From the NCBI GenBank assembly GCA_017578085.1, contig PKQR01000131.1, positions 1 to 6,057 of the forward strand: 6,057 nucleotides of DNA. Direction: 5' to 3'. Shown here piece by piece: positions 1-4,958 of the stretch. The translations under genes were made by a program, and so were the position numbers. The DNA is from Bacillota bacterium (GTDB lineage: Bacteria; Bacillota; Limnochordia; Limnochordales; ZCTH02-B6). The first letter of the stretch is position 1, and the number at the start of each line of letters is the position of its first letter. Below the pieces are notes generated by a model. It was not told the origin of the DNA and did not search any database. It worked only from the letters and a program-made list of their open reading frames with translations.

Positions 1-546
1 AAGGAGGAATTTCCTGCCGTTGTCGAGGAATTGGTTCCCGAGCTGCTGAGCATCGGGGAAGTGCAACGGGTCCTGCAGGGCCTGTTGCGGGAAGGCGTGC
101 CCATCCGCAATCTCGTGGTCATCCTGGAGGTGCTGGCGGACGCGGCCCGCACGAGCCGTGACATCCCCTTCCTGATCGAAGCGGTGCGGGAGGGGCTCGC
201 CCCGCAGATCTGCCAGTTGTACACCACGGAAAGCGGGTTCCTGCCGGCTCTCACCCTAGACCCCGCGTTGGAGGAAGAACTGCGGGAGGCGCTGCAGGAC
301 GGGCAAAACCTGGCGTGGGCGCCGCAGCGAGCCCAGCTGTTCTTGGACCGCCTTGCCAGGGCGTTGGAGGCGGCGGTGGCCCGGGGTCACCAGCCGGTGC
401 TTCTTTGTCCCGCCGGTCTCCGGCGCCCCCTGAAGCAGCTGACCATGCGTTCGATGCCGCGGCTGGCCGTGCTGTCGTACAACGAGATCGCGGCCGGCGT
501 CGAAGTCCGGGCCGTGGGGATGGTGACGCTCAGCGGTGCGGATTAA
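1..546 (+). CDS. flhA: Flagellar biosynthesis protein FlhA, C-terminal part (5' end outside window)
   Basis: FlhA is the integral membrane export-gate protein of the flagellar type III secretion apparatus. Its large cytoplasmic domain docks chaperone-substrate complexes. The frame is open from base 1 with no start, so about 181 C-terminal codons are present and the N-terminal membrane domain lies upstream. Recognisable family stretches are VEELVPELLSIGEVQRVLQ, LLREGVPIRNLVVILEVLAD, PVLLCPAGLRRPLKQL and the near-terminal LAVLSYNEIAAGV. These belong to the last subdomains of the cytoplasmic part. The family usually totals about 680-700 aa, so roughly a quarter is seen. A TTG at 31 is not a real start, because homology continues upstream of it. 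The stop (544-546) lies inside flhF, giving an 11-nt overlap that suggests translational coupling. Identification is firm from the conserved C-terminal motifs and from flhF following. Confidence 0.96.
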   Translation, partial: KEEFPAVVEELVPELLSIGEVQRVLQGLLREGVPIRNLVVILEVLADAARTSRDIPFLIEAVREGLAPQICQLYTTESGFLPALTLDPALEEELREALQDGQNLAWAPQRAQLFLDRLARALEAAVARGHQPVLLCPAGLRRPLKQLTMRSMPRLAVLSYNEIAAGVEVRAVGMVTLSGAD

Positions 547-1627
547 GCGGTACGTGGCCAACACCATGCAGCAGGCCATCGCACGAGTCAAGGCCGATTT
601 CGGCGACGATGCGGTCATCCTCCACACGCGCCGGTTCCGGCGCGGCTTCCTCGGGCTGTTGGGCAAGTCGCGGGTGGAAGTCATCGCCGCGGTGGATCCG
701 GCGCGGTCGAATGGGAATCCACGCCAGCGGGAGCTGGAACGGGCGCGCGAGGCGACGCTGGAAGCCATCAAGGCGCTGCAGGAGGAAGTCCGCAGCCTCA
801 AGCGGATGCTGGGGGAGCAACCGGCCGCGGCGCCCCGTATGCCCCACGGGATGTCGATGGCGTTGCTGCGGTTGAAGGAACAGGACCTGCCCGAGGAGGA
901 ATGCCAGGCGCTATTGGAGCGGGCAGTGCCGCCGGACTCCCTGGAGCAGGCCGAGGACCCGCAGTGGGTGTGGGAACGGGTGGCCGCGCAGCTGGTGGCT
1001 GAGATCCCGACGGCCCCGCCTTGGGATTTTTCCAAGACGCCGGTCATTGTGCCGCTGGTGGGTCCGACGGGCGTCGGCAAGACAACGACCATCGCCAAGC
1101 TCGCGGCGAACTTTTCCATGCTGGCTAAGCGGTCGGTGGGGCTGGTGACCGTGGACACCTACCGCATCGCGGCCGTGGAGCAGCTCCGGGCGTACGCCAA
1201 CATCATGGGGGTGGACCTGCTGGTTGCGTACACCCCGGATGAGCTGCGGCGGGCAGTTGCGACGCTGGAGGACCGGGATTTGATCCTGATCGATACCGCG
1301 GGGCGCAGCCAGCACCACGCCATGCACATGGCGGAGCTCCGGGCGTTCTTGGAGGTCTTGCCTTCGCCCCAAGTGCACCTGGTGATCAGCGCCACGACCC
1401 GCCGGCAGGACATGGCGGAGATCGTGGAGCGCTTCCGCGGGACGGCATTTCAACGCCTGATTATCACGAAGTTGGACGAGACGAGAGCGTACGGCTCGCT
1501 ATACTCGGCGCCGCGCCTTGCGGGCAAGCCCCTGGCCTACTTGACCACGGGTCAAAGCGTGCCCGACGACATCGAGGTGGCGGACGCCCAGCAGGTGGCT
1601 AGGCTGATCTTGGGGGATGCACCATGA
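536..1627 (+). CDS. flhF: Flagellar biosynthesis GTPase FlhF (SRP family)
   Basis: FlhF is an SRP-type GTPase that helps place the flagellum and recruit early basal-body parts at the membrane. The 363 aa protein starts at GTG 536. Its N-terminus, MRIKRYVANTMQQAIARVK, matches the usual FlhF opening, which supports this start even though it overlaps flhA by 11 nt. Order of parts: B domain about 1-55; charged, probably helical linker about 62-95; N-domain-like helices about 105-165; NG GTPase domain about 168-363. Visible motifs are G1 GPTGVGKTT (176-184), DTYR (207-210), G3 DTAGR (253-257), ISATTR (285-290), G4 TKLDE (311-315) and TTGQSVPDDI (337-346). All key nucleotide-binding motifs are intact. 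The stop overlaps the flhG start (ATGA). The DTYR and TTGQ segments together with the N-terminal B domain separate it from Ffh and FtsY. Confidence 0.97.
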   Translation: MRIKRYVANTMQQAIARVKADFGDDAVILHTRRFRRGFLGLLGKSRVEVIAAVDPARSNGNPRQRELERAREATLEAIKALQEEVRSLKRMLGEQPAAAPRMPHGMSMALLRLKEQDLPEEECQALLERAVPPDSLEQAEDPQWVWERVAAQLVAEIPTAPPWDFSKTPVIVPLVGPTGVGKTTTIAKLAANFSMLAKRSVGLVTVDTYRIAAVEQLRAYANIMGVDLLVAYTPDELRRAVATLEDRDLILIDTAGRSQHHAMHMAELRAFLEVLPSPQVHLVISATTRRQDMAEIVERFRGTAFQRLIITKLDETRAYGSLYSAPRLAGKPLAYLTTGQSVPDDIEVADAQQVARLILGDAP

Positions 1628-2481
1628 TGGACCAGGCCCAGGTGCTGCGGGAGATGGCGCAAGCTAGCCGTGCCGCTCGCCGCCAAGCGCGCGTGATCGC
1701 GGTCACCAGCGGCAAGGGCGGGGTTGGGAAAACCAACCTGGCCGTCAACCTGGGCGTAGCCCTCGTCCAGCAAGGCTTGCGGGTGGCCCTGCTGGATGCC
1801 GATCTCGGGCTGGCCAACGTCGATTTGTTGCTGGGAATTGATCCGCCCTACACGCTGAGCCAGGTCGTGCTCGGGGAGCGGACGCTGGCGGACGTGATGG
1901 TCACCGGTCCCGGGGGGCTCAAGGTGGTGGCCGGCGGTTCGGGCGTGTACGAGCTGGCCAACTTGAGCCAGTGGCGGTTGGAGCGCTTCCTGCGGCAGTT
2001 GGAGACGCTCGACTCATCCGTCGACGTGCTGCTTTTGGATACGGGCGCCGGCATCGGTCGCAACGTCATGTCCTTTGCCCTCGCGAGCCGGGAGATCGTC
2101 ATCGTGACCACGCCGGAACCGACGGCTTTGGCGGACGCCTATTCCGTCCTCAAACTGGTATCCGCCCGCTCGGTGGAGGCGCGCCTGTGGATCGTGGTCA
2201 ACATGGCCCCGTCGCCCAAAGAGGGAGAGGCGGTCTACCAGCGGCTGGCCGAGGTCTCGCAGCGGTTTCTCCACATGCGGCCGGAGTACTTGGGGACGTT
2301 GCCTCGGGACGAAGCGGTTATCCGGGCGGTGCTGCGCCAGGAACCGTTCGTACTGGCGTTTCCCAACGCGCCCGCGTCGCGGGCGGTGACGGCCTTGGCT
2401 GCACGATTGTTGGGACAGCCGCAGCCGGAGGCAGGCGGCGTGGCCACCATGCTGCAACGGATTCTCCGCATGCTCCGCTGA
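1624..2481 (+). CDS. flhG: Flagellum number/site regulator FlhG (MinD/ParA-like ATPase)
   Basis: FlhG (YlxH/FleN) is a MinD-type ATPase that partners FlhF and controls flagellar number and position. The 285 aa protein has the deviant Walker A SGKGGVGKT (29-37, signature Lys31), the second motif DADLGLANVD (58-67) and the Walker B region LLLDTGAG (136-143). Residues 3-9 read DQAQVLR, fitting the DQAxxLR element known in FlhG proteins to stimulate FlhF GTPase. The C-terminus (about 272-285, VATMLQRILRMLR) looks like the amphipathic membrane-targeting helix of the MinD/FlhG family. Two start codons are in tandem at 1624 and 1627. A GGGGGA run at 1612-1617 serves either, and the first ATG overlaps the flhF stop, so coupled translation is likely. 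MinD itself is less likely, given the DQAxxLR element and position directly after flhF. Confidence 0.95.
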   Translation: MMDQAQVLREMAQASRAARRQARVIAVTSGKGGVGKTNLAVNLGVALVQQGLRVALLDADLGLANVDLLLGIDPPYTLSQVVLGERTLADVMVTGPGGLKVVAGGSGVYELANLSQWRLERFLRQLETLDSSVDVLLLDTGAGIGRNVMSFALASREIVIVTTPEPTALADAYSVLKLVSARSVEARLWIVVNMAPSPKEGEAVYQRLAEVSQRFLHMRPEYLGTLPRDEAVIRAVLRQEPFVLAFPNAPASRAVTALAARLLGQPQPEAGGVATMLQRILRMLR

Positions 2482-2505
2482 GGGTGCGGGAAAAGAGGTG
2501 ACACC

Positions 2506-3168
2506 GTGGAGGTAGAGCGGAATCTACTGTCCATCGGGAGCCGTGTGCGGCTGCGCCGGGCCGACCTGCCGGAGGCAGGGACTTACAGCACGCGGGTGGA
2601 AGACATCGATGAGACCCGCATTGTCGTGCAGCCCCCGTTTGTGCAGGGAATGCCGGTCTCGTTGCCGCCGGGCACCCGGGTGGAGCTGGAAGTCGATCGC
2701 CGCCAGCTGCCCGGCCAGGGGTTGTACCGGGCTGTCACGGTGGTGCTCGGCAAAGATCCAGGTGAGCTGGGTTTCGTCTATTTGCAGAAGCCGGAGTCGT
2801 GGCAGCGCGTCCAGGCGCGAGAGTTTTTCCGCGTCCCGGCCATGCTGGCAGTACAAATCCGCGCGGCGGGCGAGGAAAACGCGCCGTGGATGATCGGGCA
2901 AACCCGTGACATAAGCGGCGGAGGCTGCCTGCTGATGGCGGGGCAGCGTTTCGCCGTCGGTCAAGCCGTGGAACTCATCCTGTCCCTCCCTGACCGCCGC
3001 ATTGCCGCCAAGGGCATGGTGAAGCGGGTGAACAAGCCGGAGGAGGGGCCGGACAGTCTCTGGGCTTTGGCCATTGCTTTTACGGAGATCGCCGAGCGGG
3101 ACCGGGACGCCATCATCCGCTATGCCATGAAACGCCAGATCGAGCTTCGGAAGAAAGGATTGGCGTAA
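2506..3168 (+). CDS. YcgR-type PilZ domain flagellar brake protein
   Basis: This is a predicted c-di-GMP receptor of the YcgR/YpfA type, which binds the flagellar motor or switch and slows swimming when c-di-GMP is high. The 220 aa protein has an N-terminal beta-rich YcgR-like domain (about 6-97) followed by a PilZ domain (about 100-215). The two c-di-GMP binding signatures are present: RxxxR as R105-EFF-R109, and DxSxxG as DISGGG (135-140). Binding competence is therefore expected but inferred. The start is GTG 2506, preceded by AGAGGTG (2494-2500) at suitable spacing. The gene lies 24 bp after flhG and its TAA touches the sigD start. This slot between flhG and sigD is where other Firmicutes carry chemotaxis genes, and YcgR-like genes are known in flagellar clusters. 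Family assignment is firm; the brake role is by analogy. Confidence 0.92.
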   Translation: MEVERNLLSIGSRVRLRRADLPEAGTYSTRVEDIDETRIVVQPPFVQGMPVSLPPGTRVELEVDRRQLPGQGLYRAVTVVLGKDPGELGFVYLQKPESWQRVQAREFFRVPAMLAVQIRAAGEENAPWMIGQTRDISGGGCLLMAGQRFAVGQAVELILSLPDRRIAAKGMVKRVNKPEEGPDSLWALAIAFTEIAERDRDAIIRYAMKRQIELRKKGLA

Positions 3169-3954
3169 GTGGAGACGGGCGGGTCGGACATCGAAAAGCT
3201 CTGGGCGGAGTACCGGGCGAACCGCAGCCAGGAGGCCCGCGAGCGCCTGATCATCCACTACGCGCCGCTGGTCAAGTATGTGGCGGGGCGCGTCGCCGTT
3301 GGCCTGCCGCCCAGCATCGATACCGACGATCTGATCGGTTACGGCATTTTTGGCCTTGTGGACGCGGTGGAGAAGTTCGATCCCGAACGCGGCGTGAAGT
3401 TTGAAACGTACGCCATTGCCCGCATTCGCGGCGCCATGATCGACGGCCTGCGGGCCAACGACTGGGTCCCCCGCAGCGTGCGGCAGAAGGCCCGGCAATT
3501 GGAGCAGACCATCGCGCAGCTAGAGGCGGAGCTGGGCAGGTCGGCCACGGACGAGGAGATCTGCTCCGCCCTTGGGATGGACGGGAAGCAGTACGCGGCG
3601 CTGTTGTCCGAACTGCGGGGCGCGGCCCTGGTGTCGCTGGAAGAGCTCTGGGGCAACGATCCGGATCAGGACAACCCGCTGAGCCTTGGCCAAATGCTGG
3701 AGGACGCCGCGGCCGAGCCGCCGGGGGCGGCGCTGGAAGCGGCGGAGGTGGAGCGGCTGCTGGGCGAGGTCATCGAGTCCTTGCCTGAGCGGGAACGGCT
3801 GGTCGTGACCCTTTATTATTACGAAGGTTTGACGCTAAAGGAAATCGGCCAAGTTATGGGCGTTTCCGAGTCCCGGGTGTGCCAGTTGCATACGAAGGCG
3901 CTGATGCGGCTGCGGGCCCGCCTCATGCGATTCCGCGACGCGCTCGTCAGTTGA
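3169..3954 (+). CDS. sigD: Flagellar/motility RNA polymerase sigma factor (FliA/WhiG/SigD family)
   Basis: This alternative sigma factor directs transcription of late flagellar genes (flagellin, motor, chemotaxis) and is normally held by the anti-sigma factor FlgM. The 261 aa length is typical; B. subtilis SigD is about 254 aa. Region 2 spans about 25-100, with HYAPLVKYVAGRVAVGLPPS, DLIGYGIFGLVDAVEKFD and FETYAIARIRGAMIDGLR. Region 3 (about 101-165) starts at DWVPRSVRQKARQLE. Region 4 (about 195-255) has the helix-turn-helix LTLKEIGQVMGVSESRVCQL (221-240). There is no region 1.1. The start GTG 3169 follows the pilZ stop directly and is served by AAGAAAGGA (3151-3159) inside the end of pilZ. 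The stop TGA (3952-3954) lies inside the -35 box of a downstream promoter. No FlgM gene is present in this window. Confidence 0.96.
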   Translation: METGGSDIEKLWAEYRANRSQEARERLIIHYAPLVKYVAGRVAVGLPPSIDTDDLIGYGIFGLVDAVEKFDPERGVKFETYAIARIRGAMIDGLRANDWVPRSVRQKARQLEQTIAQLEAELGRSATDEEICSALGMDGKQYAALLSELRGAALVSLEELWGNDPDQDNPLSLGQMLEDAAAEPPGAALEAAEVERLLGEVIESLPERERLVVTLYYYEGLTLKEIGQVMGVSESRVCQLHTKALMRLRARLMRFRDALVS

Positions 3955-3980
3955 CCAGTTTCCCCATCCCAGCGTACAAT
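3951..3980 (+). promoter_or_regulatory. Predicted sigma-A-type promoter after sigD
   Basis: The -35 box TTGACC (3951-3956) and -10 box TACAAT (3975-3980) each match consensus at five of six bases and are separated by 18 bp. Transcription would start near 3987, giving a leader of about 40 nt before the small gene at 4027. The sigD stop codon is contained in the -35 box. The promoter would let the small gene and the swrB-like gene be expressed without the upstream fla transcript. This is a sequence-based prediction only. Confidence 0.7.
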
Positions 3981-4003
3981 TGGAAAAAGACTCGACAAGC
4001 ACA

Positions 4004-4018
4004 CCGGTTGCGGCGGGG
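4004..4018 (+). repeat. 15-bp direct repeat, copy 1 (leader of small gene)
   Basis: The sequence CCGGTTGCGGCGGGG occurs here and again, perfectly, at 4901-4915. This copy directly precedes the start region of the small hypothetical gene and includes part of its G-rich ribosome-binding run. Chance similarity of GC-rich leader sequence cannot be excluded. Confidence 0.6.
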
Positions 4019-4026
4019 GGATGGCC

Positions 4027-4311
4027 ATGGGCGTCAACTTTCCCGACCTTCAAGTGCTTTTGCCACGGGTGACGGAGCTGGGTCGCCTTCCGCCCGCGGG
4101 ACACCAAGTGGATGCCCAGCAGCAGGCGCTGGCCATGGCCGCGCAGGTGCAAGCTGAGCGCGACCGCCAGCGGGTGCTGCGCTCCACCGATGCTTCCCGG
4201 GGGACAGGAGCCAGGCGGGCGGGGACGGCCGAGCGCAGGGCGCGCGCCGAGACCGAGGATCGCCCCGCAGACTCCGGCAAGCTCGGCCGGCATTTGGACG
4301 TGCGCGGCTAG
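4027..4311 (+). CDS. Small conserved-type hypothetical protein of the flagellar cluster
   Basis: I cannot assign a function. The product is a 94 aa soluble, highly charged protein with no signal peptide or membrane segment. The N-terminal part (about 5-20, FPDLQVLLPRVTELGRL) looks ordered. A Gln/Ala-rich stretch follows (about 29-49), then an Arg/Glu/Gly-rich probably disordered middle (about 52-85), and a short tail GRHLDVRG at the very C-terminus. From memory, small proteins with an LLP element near the start and an HLD(I/V) ending occur next to sigD in other Firmicutes, but I could not check this. I preferred ATG 4027 over ATG 4021, because the only ribosome-binding-like run (GGGGGG, 4015-4020) abuts 4021 but is 6 nt from 4027. 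The 4021 start would give 96 aa. It lies 13 bp before the swrB-like gene, probably in the same transcript. Codon bias resembles its neighbours. Confidence 0.75.
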   Translation: MGVNFPDLQVLLPRVTELGRLPPAGHQVDAQQQALAMAAQVQAERDRQRVLRSTDASRGTGARRAGTAERRARAETEDRPADSGKLGRHLDVRG

Positions 4312-4324
4312 GCGGGAGAGGGGT

Positions 4325-4822
4325 ATGGGAGCAGCAGCAGCGCTCTTGGCGGCGCTGGCAGCGCTGGTCGTGGCGGGCGTCGCCCTCGGGCAAGTGGTGC
4401 GGTTGCGGCGTGCCCTGGAGCGCCAGGGGCGCGTGGCCCTCGGCACCAATGAGGAACTGCTGAAAGACGCGTGGCTGGAGGAGATCGAAGCCCGGGGCGA
4501 AGCTGTCTTGGCCCGCATCGCCGCCGCCGAGGAAAGCCTGCGGCGCTGGCTGGAGCAGGCGGCCGCCGGCGCCGTGCGCGAAAACCCCCATGGGAGGCCA
4601 GTGGGGACGGCCGACGCCAAGCCTCCCGGCCAGGCCGAGATGTCCGGAGCGCCCGGGCGAGCGCCCACAGCGCCGGTAAAGGGCACTGCTTTCGCCAAGG
4701 CAGCTCAGGTGCGGGAGTTGGCTGAGCAGGGGCTGGACGCCACGGCCATCGCGCGCCGGCTTGGGATCGGGCGAGGCGAGGTGGAGCTTATCCTCAGGCT
4801 CCCAAAGCCAGATCGTGGTTGA
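4325..4822 (+). CDS. SwrB/YlxL-like membrane protein with C-terminal helix-turn-helix
   Basis: This is a 165 aa protein with one N-terminal membrane helix (about 4-22, rich in Ala/Leu/Val). A charged, probably coiled-coil region follows (about 24-80), then a Gly/Pro/Ala-rich linker (about 84-122) and a C-terminal helix-turn-helix-like segment (about 125-160). The last reads LAEQGLDATAIARRLGIGRG followed by EVELILRL. This layout and the position between sigD and rpsB match SwrB (YlxL) of B. subtilis, which promotes flagellar basal-body maturation and export activation. The C-terminal segment resembles the DUF6115 tail of that family. Function is inferred from architecture and synteny, since the rest is poorly conserved. 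The start ATG 4325 has the strong site GGGAGAGGGG (4314-4323 area) just upstream. An in-frame extension to 4112 would run through the preceding gene and is rejected. The stop TGA (4820-4822) lies in the -35 box of the rpsB promoter. Confidence 0.82.
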   Translation: MGAAAALLAALAALVVAGVALGQVVRLRRALERQGRVALGTNEELLKDAWLEEIEARGEAVLARIAAAEESLRRWLEQAAAGAVRENPHGRPVGTADAKPPGQAEMSGAPGRAPTAPVKGTAFAKAAQVRELAEQGLDATAIARRLGIGRGEVELILRLPKPDRG

Positions 4823-4847
4823 TGAGGCAGGGGGCCTGTGTTATACT
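4819..4847 (+). promoter_or_regulatory. Predicted sigma-A-type promoter of rpsB-tsf (extended -10)
   Basis: The -35 box TTGATG (4819-4824, four of six) and -10 box TATACT (4842-4847, five of six) are spaced by exactly 17 bp. TG at 4839-4840, one base upstream of the -10, makes it an extended -10. Transcription should start near 4854, giving a leader of about 105 nt. The -35 box contains the stop codon of the swrB-like gene. It fits the expected strong vegetative promoter of the ribosomal protein operon. Confidence 0.8.
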
Positions 4848-4853
4848 ACCGCT

Positions 4854-4958
4854 TGGTGTGACTACACACGCCTTTGGACCTGGCCGCGGGTGCCGGCTAG
4901 CCGGTTGCGGCGGGGATGATGGAGGCGGAGGACAAACCACGGGGAAGGGGGTGGAGAT
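4854..4958 (+). promoter_or_regulatory. Structured rpsB mRNA leader
   Basis: The predicted 5' untranslated region can form several hairpins. GTGTG/CACAC (4856-4860 with 4865-4869, loop ACTA) lies at the extreme 5' end. A two-part stem follows: outer GCCGC/GCGGC (4883-4887 with 4907-4911) and inner CCGG/CCGG (4893-4896 with 4901-4904), the inner part being the perfect palindrome CCGGCTAGCCGG. A weak CCAC/GTGG stem (4937-4940 with 4951-4954) would loop out the Shine-Dalgarno region. There is no U-run, so an intrinsic terminator is not indicated. Ribosomal protein S2 represses its own operon through the leader in several bacteria. An equivalent role here is an inference. Confidence 0.45.
4901..4915 (+). 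repeat. 15-bp direct repeat, copy 2 (rpsB leader)
   Basis: This is the second perfect copy of CCGGTTGCGGCGGGG. Its 5' part forms the 3' arms of the central rpsB leader hairpin (inner CCGG and outer GCGGC), and it is followed by ATGATGG, much as copy 1 is followed by GGATGG. No matching upstream arm exists near copy 1, so the hairpin itself is not shared. Confidence 0.6.

Noticed and set aside
31..33. TTG as start of the first gene
   Set aside because: FlhA homology continues in frame upstream to base 1, so the gene enters from outside the window.
589..605. GCCGATTT resembling the -10 element of a sigma-D promoter
   Set aside because: No TAAA-like -35 at proper spacing, and it encodes conserved FlhF N-terminal residues.
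256..1158. Minus-strand open frame of 300 codons opposite flhA/flhF
   Set aside because: The Ser/Arg-rich translation has no family motifs, and the region is fully explained by flhA and flhF on the plus strand.
1541..1555. Perfect inverted repeat TTGACC-ACG-GGTCAA
   Set aside because: It lies in the codons for the conserved TTGQ segment of FlhF with no promoter context. Protein constraint and chance explain it.
2524..3498. Minus-strand open frame of 324 codons opposite the pilZ and sigD genes
   Set aside because: It mirrors two clearly coding genes, has low-complexity composition and no recognisable motif. It is a codon-bias shadow.
4112..4324. N-terminal extension of the swrB-like gene back to ATG 4112
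   Set aside because: It would overlap most of the small gene in another frame. Its Arg/Pro/Cys-rich translation looks like shadow, and ATG 4325 has a strong binding site and begins the membrane helix.
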